This document shows positions 21,088 through 33,600 of a DNA stretch of 64,000 bases, one piece after another. The notes under the pieces were generated by a model, which saw only the letters and a program-made list of their open reading frames with translations, was not told where the DNA came from and did not search any database. Source of the DNA: Schistocerca nitens (taxonomy: Eukaryota; Arthropoda; Insecta; Orthoptera; Acrididae); NCBI RefSeq assembly GCF_023898315.1, contig NC_064621.1, forward strand, positions 539,359,383-539,423,382. Reading direction: 5' to 3'. Position numbers and translations under genes: made by a program. Within the stretch, counting starts at the first letter, position 1; every line of letters begins with the position of its first letter.

Positions 21088-21299
21088 TAAACTCGGCCGC
21101 CGGCCGGTGTGGCCGTGCGGTTCTAGGCGCTTCAGTCTGGAAACGCGTGACCGCTACGGTCGCAGGTTCGAATCCTGCCTCGGGCATGGATGTGTGTGCT
21201 ATCCTTAGGTTAGTTAGGTTTAAGTAGTTCTAAGTTTTAGGGGACTGATGACCACAGATGTTAAGTCCCATAGTGCTCAGAGCCATTTTAAACTCGGCC
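21088..21299 (+). mobile_element. SINE family 1, full length, 11-bp target duplication
   Basis: TAAACTCGGCC at 21088-21098 and 21289-21299 flanks 190 bases: the head GCCGGCCGGTGTGGCCG, B-box GGTTCGAATCC, body, 3' hairpin and GAGCCATTTT tail. The best-preserved copy in the window. Confidence 0.95.
21241..21269 (+). promoter_or_regulatory. 3' stem-loop in SINE family 1
   Basis: GGGACT pairs with AGTCCC around a loop starting GATGACC. Compared with the LINE stem, one C-G pair is replaced by T-A on both sides. Confidence 0.75.
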
Positions 21300-21898
21300 A
21301 GAAGTTAGATTCAGTGTGGAACAGGGCTCAGCATTCTCCATTGCTCTATAATTCAGTTTTTGTGGCTTTTGCACCACGTTTTCCTGTTACGGACATTTGC
21401 GTCACTGGTGAGTGATTTTCGGATTCCAGCTAGCCCTGCAATTCCCTACTTAAGGAGCTCCCTTCGTGTTGTTTTGGTGCCGACAGGCTTCGCAAATGCG
21501 AAGTTCAGTTCTGCAGTGTCCTCTTATATTTGGTCACAATGCTCTTCAACGAACGTCCATTATGAAACTCAGCACAATCTTTCGTCTGCATTGCCCACTT
21601 AGTGGATGATGTTTTTGCGTTTTTCCCATATGCGGTCTAAGTCTTCGGAAGGAAGTAGCTACCACATGAGCACCAACAATTTGCCCACGCTCCAATTCAA
21701 TCTCCGACATAACGCACTCACAACTACCAGAACACTGTTATGAGCACGAACGACACCTGCAGACGAATGGAGGCCGTTGCACAGGTGCCGTTCGTGGTCA
21801 AATACAACAGTACAACCTGCAGGCTTGGCTACCATCTGCGTTTATGTTCAAGCATGCATTTCCAGCGGTGTTTCTGTATTTTTGTCCAGACCCTGTAT

Positions 21899-22459
21899 AT
21901 TCAGCTGGTGTAATGAAAAATGGTATTAACCATTATAGTGGAAGTTTATTATTAACCCTTGATTACTAAGCCCTCCTAAAATTTACGACTGCAGTTGGTT
22001 CAAATTCGCGGTTTCCGCTAATCTGGTATCGTCAGTATAGAGTGTAAGAGAGGATATTTTATAAGTGACGTATCACTGGAGACCTTATAATTGTAATTAA
22101 CTAGCGCAAGCACTACAAATTATGACTTCCTTTGAATAAAACGTGTAGTAAAATTTACGATGGTGCAACATTTTCCCCCCTTTAGTGTTCTAGGGTTAAT
22201 AAAGTTACGTTTCTACGAGTTGACTGTCTTTTTATATTACGTAGTTTGACTCGTTTCACATTCTTGGAGCTTCTCTTTAATAAAGAAATTTGCGGAACAC
22301 CATGAATGAAACAATACCATCTCAAGTACACTATGTGGTACAAGGGACGTATATTCATAGAGGACAAGCCAGAACTTTCGCCTCAAAGCGACGTTTAACG
22401 AAATGTTGACACATCGCTCGTGATTTCCTGTCTGAGAGGTCACAGTTCGTAGTAATTGA
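21899..22459. other. Unassigned
   Basis: AT-rich, nothing recognised. Confidence 0.5.
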
Positions 22460-23375
22460 CGGAAAGTCATCGTGTAAAACAGAAGTGATTTCTGGCGCTC
22501 CCCAAGGTAGTGTTATAGACCCTTTGCTGTTCCTTATCTATATAAACGATTTGGCAGACAATCTGAGCAGCCGTCTTAGGTTGTTTGCAGATGACGCTGT
22601 TGTTTATCGACTAGTAAAGTCAACAGAAGATCAAAATAAATAGCAAAACGATTTAGAAAAGATATCTGTTTGGTGAGAAAAATGTGAGGTCACCCACATG
22701 AGTGCTAAAAGGAATCCGTTAAACTTCGGTTACACGATAAATCTGTCAAATCTAAAGGCCGTAAATTCAACTAAATACCTAAGAATTACAGTTACGAACA
22801 ACTTAAACCGGAAGGAACACACAGAAAATGTTGTGGGGGAGGCTAAGCAAAGACTGCGTTTTAACTGCGTTTTATTGGCAGGACACTTAGAAAATGCAAC
22901 AGGTCTAGTAAGGAGACTGCCTACACTACGCTTGTCTTCTTTTAGAAAACTGTTGCGCGGTGTGGGATCCTTACCATATAGGACTGACGGAGTACATCGA
23001 AAAAGTTCAAAGGAGGACACCACGTTTTGTATTATCACGAAATAGGGGAGAGCGTGTCGCAGAAATGATACAGGATTTGGGATGGACGTCATTAACACAA
23101 AGGCGTTTTTCGTTGCGAAGGAATCTTCTCACGGAATTCCAATCACCAACTTTCTCCTCAGAGTGCGAAAATATTTTGTTGACGCCGACTTACATAGGAA
23201 GAAACGATCACCATGATAAAATAAGGGAAACCAGAGCTCGTACGGAAAGGTATAGCTGTTCGTTCTTTCTGTGCGCTATACCGGACTGGAATAACAGAGA
23301 ATTGTGAAATTGGTTCGATGAACCCTCTGCCAGGCACTTAAAAGTGATTTGCAGAGATCCATGTAGATGTATTCA
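22460..23375 (+). pseudogene. 5'-truncated Jockey-like LINE reverse transcriptase
   Basis: Starts within the palm: ISGAPQGSVIDPLLFLIYINDLADNL, then the catalytic box RLFADDAVVYR with both aspartates kept, then thumb residues VNSTKYLRITVTNNLNRKEH. The C-terminal part continues in another frame to about 23300. The 3' end has CCCTCTGCCAGGCACTTAAA and a TAGATG tail. At least one in-frame stop and a frameshift. Confidence 0.85.
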
Positions 23376-23387
23376 TCCTATAACTGG

Positions 23388-23870
23388 CAGACAAATGAAA
23401 ACGAGACAGTGGGAAAATGTAAGTAAACTATTTAGTAGTTAAAAAATAATCGCCATAACTGTTAAAACTTGTACCTCAGTTTGAGACGAGATAGACAGTT
23501 TCTTCATGGAAAAATATTTGCGGTTGCCTACGGAATGACGTTTGTTCCCAGACGTGCACGTCTTCGTCTGAGGCAAGTTGACGGCAAGCCCTTACACATC
23601 CTCGATACAGTCCGATCGCACCCCTTGCTTTTTCCTTATTTTTGGACACTGAAGAAAGACATTCGTGACCGGCGATTTGCTTCGGACGATGACGTACACG
23701 TCAGGGAATAATCATGGTTCCATAGGAAACCGCAAACATTTTCCCATGAAACCACTGAGTGTCTTGCCTCACAATGGGATAACTGTATTAACAGCCAAGG
23801 CGATTACTTTTTGAATATTAAAAAGTTAAGTTACTATTTTTCCGTGTCTCGTTTTCATTTGACTGCTTCT
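23388..23870 (+). mobile_element. Internally deleted mariner
   Basis: Inverted ends share CAAATGAAAACGAGACA (left from about 23399; right complement near 23846-23862). Between them the plus strand gives a C-terminal transposase scrap: RRFASDDDVH, then WDNCINSQGDYF. About 480 bp in all, so most of the transposase is gone. Confidence 0.8.
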
Positions 23871-24239
23871 TATAGATGAACCTTTCTGTAAGCAAGCTAG
23901 TTTCAACATTTTCGTACTTTGTATTGCCGTGAAACTGTAGTCGCTGCTATGAACCCTAGCCTGCTGGGGATGGAAAGCGCAATATTTCCCCATCACATTA
24001 CAACTGCACCGTGATTTCGCATCAATGGCAGATTTCACGGAAATTATTCTCGGCTGCCAGGCCTTGTAGGGAATATAATCATGTGATCATGTGACTGGTG
24101 CCAGAAGCAAAAGTACGTTTGACGTTACGTAAACACAGCCTGTACATCAAATAACGAATGAACACGGCTCAAATAACTCACTAAAACCAAGGAAAAAAAG
24201 AAAAGAAAAACTAGGAACTAACATCCTGTTGCCGATAAG
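23871..24239. other. Unassigned
   Basis: No gene or repeat recognised. Confidence 0.5.
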
Positions 24240-24440
24240 GTCATATGGACTAAGCACAACCTTGTATAGGATGAGGATGAAGTAGAAAATTGGTTGCGTA
24301 CTTTCCCAAGGTGTCGTCAGAGGTTTAAGGAAATCACGGAAAACAGAAATCTGGATGGCCAGTCTGGAGTATGAATACCACTCTCTCCAAACGCTAGTCA
24401 GATGCCTTGATTATTGTGCCACCCTGCTCGCTGAAAAAAA
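24240..24440 (-). mobile_element. Diverged SINE family 3 remnant
   Basis: Segments such as GGAAATCACGGAAAAC and CTGGATGGCCAG, followed by a degraded tRNA-like head, parallel the copy at 17783-18017 in order. No target duplication seen. Confidence 0.5.
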
Positions 24441-26692
24441 AAAGAAAAAATAGTCTTGTCCACAAGGACGTGATCTACAATCAATACTACTAACAGACAG
24501 CGTGTTATACTTTCTCCAATAAAAATTTGTTTTTGAAAACGAAACCCTCATGCATATAATAGAATATTTTTAACTGTTGGATCCGAGTCTACTTGCCGTG
24601 GGAGATGATCAAATTTTTATCGCAGCCGGGAAATAATACATTTTAGAATAAGAACAGAAAACACTTCAGCTAACTGGAGAAATATGGACTCTTAAATAGA
24701 ATATATCATTCTATCAGAATTGACTGTGACCATATTAACTAAGCATTGGTACTGTGTTTGTTATAAAGAAAATATTTGTTTTGCTGTGCCACCAGTCACG
24801 TTATTAATTCATGTCTTAATTTAATAATCAACATTTTTTTTCAAATTTACCTTTGAAAAACGAAGAGATCGTTTCTTATGAGACGAAAATGAGTATCTCC
24901 CCAGTAACATTTGCAGAAACAGTTAATATGTTGAAAATACAATGAACGAACAGTTATTATTTTTATGTTTCGAAGAATACGAAGACATAAACTAAATTCC
25001 ACGTACTTGAGAAAAGAGAAAACTAAACAGCTACCTGCTTTCACCATTTAAATAATTTTTACATGACAATAGCTTCGAGTCCGGTATATTCTCGTGGTAT
25101 TTAAGACACTTTTCCCTGGTTTATTACACGTTCAAGCAAATCAGCACATATTCCGTTTCATAATTTTAGTCTTCTATCCATAAAAGAAGATTAGCAGTAA
25201 AAGCTGTACCTGCTTTTCCGCATCATATGCCGGCCGCGGCATCGGATGTTCGAAAACGTGCATGTGCGAAAAACCGCTCACTCCCGCACAAGATAAAAAA
25301 TGTAAGCACCAGCGGATTCGCCCGTACAACAGTCGTAAACGGAGACTGGCGCGCTTCCCACAGTGTTACCACAGACGCTAACGCTGAAAGTAGCGAGAGC
25401 CACTAGTGGCCGCTCGTGGAACTATAAAGTCGTACATACGCTGTTACCGTGAGGTCTAGCGGCTTATTCAAATCATTATCACCGTGTCGTTGCTCCTGAG
25501 CACGAGACTACAGACTTTTCTGTGGGAAAAATTCTTAAATTTTAGCTGATACTTAAGACTGAAAGCAAGCAGATCGTTTTTCAGAAGAAAAAAACAATTC
25601 TTTTCTTTTTTCGCTGCAAAATACTTAGAAAATTTCCATTCATCTGAGCTGAGAGACCCCATATTCAAAAGTATGTTCTCATTTCTTAACGTCTTACAGA
25701 AACGAAGCAATGTATGTCTGTTTTTGTACACAAGCGCGTCATCAATTTGTTGTGATGCTTATTAGCGCCAGCAGTAGTTCTCGTGAAGTTTAATTTAGCT
25801 TATAAAAAAAATTGGGCACATTCTCGAGGAAATAAAAAAATTAATAACAATCTCTCACTAATTTCAAACAAAATGATTGCGCATTACCTGACACGCTTGT
25901 AGTTGACTTATGCAATCTCCAACAAATGCCTAATCAGGTGTAATTCTTGGTTCCTGCATCGCACATCCAAGAAACGACAAAACGAAAATAAAGCATACTC
26001 TTACTACACCGTAGTTTTTTAGATTAACACGAATGCGTTCATTATATAGATTTACTATTCACATTCAAACAAACCGATGACAATTCTGGAAGTGATTATA
26101 TGAAAACTAATATGTGTATTGCCATAAAAGTAAGGTAATGCAGGATATTCGTCTACTATTAAATAATGTGATGTTACTTAAGACAGAAGTGAGAGAGACG
26201 CAAAAGGAAGTTGCAATTATTTGGTAGCCCTATTTCTCGAGCGTTGATCACAAAACTGTTGTACAATAAGTATCAGAAAAGTCAACGACATGTAAGCTTT
26301 TTGAGATTCTGTAGCCTATGCCATATCTCACTTGTGATAGAATACTCGATGACAACTCACTTTGAATTAGATGTGGTTCATTTGTTTGCGACTACCGCGC
26401 CGCCTGCCGACACATTTTACAAAGAAGGCGGGAGGTATGGGCTTGTAAGTTGGTGAATCGTTGCGTGTGAGTTAAAAAAAGTCGTGTGAATTATTTGATC
26501 ATCGATAACTGATTGCTCGTAGTGTAGTTTAAAAACCGAGCTGAAGGACAAATAGTTGTGATAGTGAAGAGCCTAAGATTTGAAATTATGACGACATATT
26601 GCCGGTATACTGTGCCGATGAAGGCCGAAGTTAGTGTTTTGAACTGTGGCTTTGTGTGATAATGTGTTCTGTGCATCAAATTAATTACGAAA
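24441..26692. other. Upstream region and 5' flank of HELQ
   Basis: Mostly AT-rich. One CpG-richer stretch at about 25225-25450. The last 230 bases hold the presumed 5' untranslated region of HELQ; an in-frame TAA at 26660-26662 lies 30 bases before the chosen ATG. No TATA box or transcription start can be fixed by eye. Confidence 0.5.
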
Positions 26693-27695
26693 ATGACTGA
26701 CAAGAAGATTATGAAGTTAAATATTCGACATAAAGAAGCAAATATTGATATGGGGTACGTTAAGTGGAGCAGTAAAAGTAAATCGTGTTCTAATTTGGGA
26801 AACTGCGAAGAGGCTGTACTAGAAGGAACGCAGGTTAATATTCTTGACATTTCTATGTGCCAGTTGCCAACGACAACAGCCTTACCTCTATCAGAATCCA
26901 CCCCTCGAAGGAAAAGGAGCACTGTTAATGACTCAGTAGAATACAAAAGCAAACGAAGAGTTTCGCAACAGACTAAAGAAACTGGAAACGTGTCGCAGCT
27001 GCTTAAAACAGACCAGTCTCTATTTAGTACATTGATCGAGAACATAACGCCTATAAGAAATTCGAAGCAGAAACGAATCCTTATAAAAAAATCTCCAGTA
27101 AGTAGAAGATTAAGAGAGAAATTATTTAAAAATGTAAATGGCAACTTGTGCCCCAGCATTTCGACTGAAACTATTAGTTTCACACAAAAGCAGATGCTTA
27201 CCCAAGATGATTCTGTTTTACAGGCCATAGATCTCGGTATCGTCCAGACTAAAGAAACAGGTACTGATGAGATACCTGACGAACTTAAAAACTTGTTCGC
27301 AAGTCAAGGCTTTGATACATGTGCAACCAACGCAGGAGAATTTGAATGTGCCAATGATACTGAACAAAGAATAGTTAACCATAATGAAATACATGATAAT
27401 TTGAAAGATTTGTCCATTAACTGGACCAATGAATCTATGATTCACAGCGTACTAAATGAAAATAAATCTAAATGTATAGGCCTAGAGCAAACGCCGGCTA
27501 TCACAATGCAAGAAAAAATACGACAAGCATTGGTAATGAATGCGCAGAAACCTGTAACACCAAAACTGTTTTGTAACGAAAACATAAGTATGGACAGTAG
27601 CAAAGATCTAAGTCGTCTTGATGGTCCATTCTTTGGACTACCAAAAAAAGTAGAATCGCTCATCAAGTCTTGTAAAGGCATCGATAAGCTTTATG
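26693..27695 (+). CDS. HELQ: HELQ exon 1
   Basis: Residues 1-334 plus one base. The start ATG is the first in frame after TAA at 26660. The first 300 residues are polar, Lys/Ser/Thr-rich and probably disordered, with basic patches (PRRKRS, KSKRR), as expected for the HELQ N-terminus. The end, [11 protein letters not shown] through GIDKLY, is the conserved lead-in to the helicase core. Donor ATG/GTATGT. Confidence 0.92.
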
Positions 27696-30600
27696 GTATG
27701 TGCTCACTTAATTACATAGTTTTAGACTCACTGCCCACTTGCATGAAACCTATTTTCGCAATGATTTCAGAAATACAATTTATACATACAAAACTTTGTT
27801 TCAGACAGTGTGCAGCTATTACACTTTCTTTCACACCCACTTTAAAGCTTTTAAGTTGTGGATAGTTTCCTGAGTAGAGCATATTACACACCTTATTTAT
27901 GTCTCGCTGTGTTGGGTAACAGTATTGCTACCTGTATGTTTGTACTTGCAACCACAGTACTGTGACAGATAGTACACTCTGACCAATAGCTGTGAAATAC
28001 TTTCCGCTCTCTCCAGAGGTTTTAAGTTACGAAAATGTTCACTGATCATTCTTTGTGTACACCTACATTAACCAGTTTGTAACAATGTTTGGGGTAAGTG
28101 TGTACATGTAGCTGTCATAGAAATAGTCACTTGAAACAGAACTGACACACAAAAATGTTTAAAACTTTTCTTGAATTTAAATATTTGCTTTTGATAGAAT
28201 AATTGAAGTAATACAATGGCAAAAGAAAGGGCAAGGGAGAAAGTTGGTTAAGGCAAGTCTTGTGTTCTTTAGCAATAGTTGTTTCAAGGAGGGGAGGGGG
28301 CAGGGAGACTTTTCGTAATATGTTACTGTGGGTGGTAAACAGCTTGAATTAATATCCAAGCTTACAATAATTAATATAGAAGCATGTATGCTTAACATTG
28401 GTGCACTCCTATCATCTGCTCTTGTTATTATTATGATTTGTTTTCTCCATGGGATGGTGTAGTTTTTATAGTTCCATGGTGTTGTATACTTTGTTGTCTT
28501 AGTGAAATCTCTACGAATAAAAGTAAAAAAATAACAAAATAGATAATAAAATGTATTCAAATATTAATAATTAATGTGTTTCCAAGCAGCTGAGAATGGC
28601 GTACTGCTGCAGTGAATCGTGAGATAAGTTTAACATCATCTTTAGAAAATTTTATTTATAAAGGAACTACCTTTTCTGTGAAAGTTCAGGAATGATTCTG
28701 ACTCCAGGTAACCTCCTTGGGATTACAAACGTAATTAGGATATGAAACTTCCTGGCAGATTAAAACTGTGTGCCAGATTAAGACTTGAACTCGGGACCTC
28801 TGCTGCAGGGTGAAAATTTCATTGTGGAAGTGTCCCCAAGGCTGTGGCTAAGCCATGTCTCCGTAATATCCTTTCTTCCACGAGTGGTAGTCGTGGAAGT
28901 TTTTCAATAGAGCTTCTGTGAAGTTCATAAGGCAGAAGACAAGTATAGCTAATGATCCCGAGTTCATGTCTTGGTTCGGCACACAGTTTTAATGTGCCAG
29001 GAAGTTTTGTACCAATGCGCACTGTGCTGCAGACTGAAAATTTCATTCAGGGAACTTACAGTTTTTTATATTTCGAATAAAATCTTGATAAAATGCTCAG
29101 CATTTCAAATCACATAACTTAAGCAATTTTACACAACTCAAATGTATAAAATTATTGTTTGTATCACATTAGATATTATGAAGACGTAATTAAATATGTT
29201 ATAAAATCCTCTGCCCCATCTCTTTCATAAAGCTCTCAAATAAGGATGTGTAATGTACTCATTCGATCATAAAGTTCAGTATCAGTAATTTAATTCTCCT
29301 TGGATTACATTACAGAGCAGTTGCACTACCTTAGCTACTTATACCTAATGTACAGACTCTTTAAATTGGTACATAGGTAAAATCATGGCCAAATGTTTGT
29401 AGTACCCATCAGAATTGTTCTGTATGATTCTAGAGCTCTGCTGATGGGATCAAATTGATGGCATAAGCATAAAAATTACTATGCATATCTGGTCTTATTG
29501 ATCCAAACATATCTTGTACATGTTTCCACTGTCATGTTGGTGAAAATGTCTAGAAAACCTAAGGTGGCTGTAGATGTCGCATACCCGCCTACAGTGTGGA
29601 AAATGTCCTCAACATAGTGCTTTATATTCCTGTTGAATTTCTGCTTCATTCTTTAGAGTACATAATTCGCATTTTAAAGGAATTAGTACCTGTACACAGG
29701 TTGGTGCTTATAATTTCATAGTAAATGCACTGTTCTTTGGATTATTGTGAGCACATTCTGTGAAGAAAAGTTATGTGCAGATAAACCAAATCAAGTAACT
29801 CAGTTTGACATTCCCATAGAAGTCTCTCTTGTTGTGCTGATATGAAGACCATTGTGACTAGAGTGTACCTAAGATATTAGACTAAGGATTCGGAGAGAGA
29901 GAGAGGGGGGGGGGGGGCCCTCACATTAGTTTTGTGGAAGAGGAAGGGGTGCGAGAAAATGAAGCACAAATTCTTACAAAATGAGACAGGAACCTATAGA
30001 AAATAGTGTTTTTTAAATGATTATTTATTTATCCATAGGCAGAGTCCATTGTATTCCAAGAGCATTCCCAATGTTAGAGCTAGAAATAAAGAAAGGGGGG
30101 AGGGGGCAACATTTGTTAGTTTCATGGTAAATGACAAAATAGTTTTTAGATTTCTTGACAAATGACTGAGTACATGTGCTGCTACTCAGTATCCATTTTT
30201 CAGCTACCTTAAGAATTGATATGATGCCTGTTTCTTCGGCGGGGCAAGGTGTGTGTGCAGTTTGCGAAGTGGGGTTTTTTCGGTAGCAAAGAACGGGGTG
30301 GGGAGGTGCGGGCTAGGTGCTCTCTGTTATCCCTCACTTGATATTATATCTGCAGTACTTGATAGACGTTTCACAAACATACACTAATCAAGATAAACCA
30401 CAATTAAACCATACTTGGAAATCAACACCAATTTACTGACTCATAATCACAATTCTACTTTTTGGCTGCTTCATTACTTCAGCACTACTTGGAACACACG
30501 CAAGAGAATAACAACAGTGGGACCATTCTTATATAAACAGATAATGACACTGCATACTTACATTTCTTGGTGTATGTATGCAGAGTGATCTTAATAATTT

Positions 30601-33600
30601 GTAATTTGAATATGTTCCTCTCTAATGTCTACCCTTAGGAACTGTTCTAGACTACATAGACAAGATGGGACCTAATAGCTTCTTAATTTAATTCCGACTA
30701 TGGGAGTCTTCTCGTCATTTTATATTGTATGTTAGTTTATTGTAAAGGATGCACCCAAAATTGTGGGATCCTTTTCAGTTAAATTATGTTGCTCTATTTG
30801 AACAAAATAAACATCCTTATTTCCCGTATTCTGATAACGTAAGTATGTATTGAACTGAGCAGTGTGATTTGTTTTCAAGTACATTATTGTTGTGAATATG
30901 TGCAGTGAGTGGACAGTCAAAATATGAACTTCTATGAATTTGTTGCTACGGAATTATTGATCCCAAATGTACACCAACTACATCAGTAATAAATTAATAG
31001 CATCATTTATTTTATGCTTGACTTCCACACATGGGTCTCTCTTTTCCAGAAAAAATATTCTTTTATTTCAGTTGCTATTCCTCTGATACCATGACAGTTG
31101 TTGTTGTTGTGGCCTTCAGTCCTGAGACTGGTTTGATGCAGCTCTCCATGCTAATCTATCCTGTGGAAGCTCCTTCATCTCCCAGTACGTACTGCAACCT
31201 ACCTCCTTCTGAATCTGCTTAGTGTCTTCATCTCTTGGTCTCCCTCTGCAATTTTTACCCTCCACGCAGCCCTCCAATGCTAAATTTTTGATCCCTTGAT
31301 GCCTCAGGACATGTCCAACCAACCGATCCCTTCTTCTAGTCAAGTTGTGCCACAAACTTCTCTTCTTCCCAATCCTATTCAATACTTCCTCATTAGTTAT
31401 GTGATCTACCCACCTAATCTTCAACATTCTTCTGTAGCACCACATTTCGAAAGCTTCTATTCTCTTTTTGTCCAAACTGTTTATTGTCCATGTTTCAGTT
31501 CCATACATGGCTACACTCCATACAAATACTTTCAGGAACGACTTCCTGACACTTAAATCTAAACTCGATGTTAACAAATTTCTCTTCTTCAGAAATGCTT
31601 TCCTTGCCATTGCCAGTCTTATATCCTCTCTACTTCGACCATCATCAGTTACTTTGCTCCCTAAATAACAAAACTCATTTACTACTTTAAGTGTCTCATT
31701 TCTTAATCTAATTCCCTCAGCATCATCCGACGTAATTCGACTACATTCCATTATCCTCATTTTGCTTTTGTTGATGTTCATCTTATATCCTCCTTTCAAG
31801 ATACTGTCCATTCCGTTCAACTGCTCTCCCAAGTCCTTTGCTGTCTCTGACAGAATTACAATGTCATCGGCGAACCTCAAAGTTTTTATTTCTTCTCCCT
31901 GGATTTTAATACCTACTCCAAATTTTTCTTTTGTTTCCTTTACTGCTTGCTCAATATACAGATTGAATAACATGGGGAGAGGCTACAACCCTGTCTCACT
32001 CCCTTCCCAACCACTGCTTCCCTTTCATGCCCCTCGACTCTTATAACTGCCATCAGGTTTCTGTACAAACTGTAAATAGCCTTTCGCTTCCTGTGTTTTA
32101 CCCCTGCCACCTGTAGAATTTGAAAGAGAGTATTCCAGTCAACATTGTCAAAAGCTTTCTCTAAGGCTACAAATGCTAGAAACGTAGGTTTGCCTTTCCT
32201 TAATTTTTCTTCTAAGATAAGTCGTAAGGTCAGTATTGTCTCACGTGTTCCAACATATCTATGGAATCCAAACTGATCTTCGCCGAGGTCGGCTTCTACC
32301 AGCTTTTCCATTCGTCTGTAAATAATTTGTGTTAGTATTTTGCAGCTGTGACTTATTAAACTGATAGTTCGGTAATTTTCACATCTGTCAACTACTACTT
32401 TCTTTGGGATTGGAATTATTATATTCTTCTTGAAGTCTGAGGGTATTTCACCTGTCTCTTACATCTTGCTCATCAGATGGTAGAGTTTTGTCAGGACTGG
32501 CTCTCCCAAGGCCATCAGTAGTTCTAATGGAATGTTGTCTACTCCCGGGGCCTTGTTTCGACTCAGGTCTTTCAGTGCTCTGTCATACTCTTCACGCAGT
32601 ATCATATCTCCCATTTCATCTTCATCTACATCCTCTTCCATTTCCATAATATTGTCCTCAAGTACATTGCCCTTGTATAGACCCTCTATATACTCCTTCC
32701 ACCTTTCTGCTTTCCCCTCTTTGCTTAGAACTGGGTTTCCATCTGAGCTCTTGATATTCATACAAGTGGCTCTCTTTTCTCCAAAGGTCTCTTTAATTTT
32801 CCTGTAGGCTGTATCTATCTTACCCCTAGTGAGAAAAGCCTCCACATCCTTACATTTGTCCTCTAGCCATGCCTGCTTAGCCATTTTGCACTTCCTGTCG
32901 ATCTCATTTTTGAGACGTTTGTATTCCTTTTTGCCTGCTTCATTTACTGCATTTTTATATTTTCTCCTTTCATCAATTAAATTCAATATTTCTTCTGTTA
33001 CCCAAGGATTTTTACTAGCCCTCGTCTTTTTACCTACTTGATCCTCTGCTGCCTTCACTACTTAATCCCTCAGAGCTACCCATTCGTCTTCTACGGTATT
33101 TCTTTCCCCAATTCCTGTCAATTGTTCCCTTATGCTCTTGCTGAAACTCTGTACAACCTCTGGTTTAGTCAGTTTATCCAGGTCCAATCTCCTTAAATTC
33201 CCACCTTTTTGCAATTTCTTCAGTGTTAATCTACAGTTCATAACCAAGAGATTGTGGTCAGAGTCTACATCTGCCCCTGGAAATGTCCTACAATTTAAAA
33301 GCTGGTTCCTACATCTCTGTCTTACCATTATATAATCTATCTGATACCTTTTAGTATCTCCAGGATTCTTCCATGTAACAACCTTCTTTTATGATTATTG
33401 AACCAAGTGTTAGCTATGATTAAGTTATGCTCTGTGCAAAATTCTAACAGACGGCTTCCTCTTTCATTTCTTAGCCCCAATCCATATTCACCTACTATGT
33501 TTCCTTCTCTCCCTTTTCCTACTGTCGAATTCCAGTCACCCATGACTATTAAATTTTCGTCTCCCTTCACTACCTGAATAATTTCTTTTATCTCATCATA

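Larger units (their letters stand above)
20544..21898. mobile_element. Non-autonomous DNA transposon-like repeat, with nested SINE
   Basis: Diverged inverted ends of about 36 bp: a segment with GTACAAAAATATGAAAACATCG at the left against the complement of CGGTGTTTCTGTATTTTTGTCC at the right. No recognisable transposase. One SINE is inserted at 21099-21288. Confidence 0.55.

Noticed and set aside
26491-27228. A 245-residue open frame on the minus strand across HELQ exon 1
   Set aside because: It is the reverse of a long, AT-rich coding exon and overlaps the HELQ start; it has no family features.
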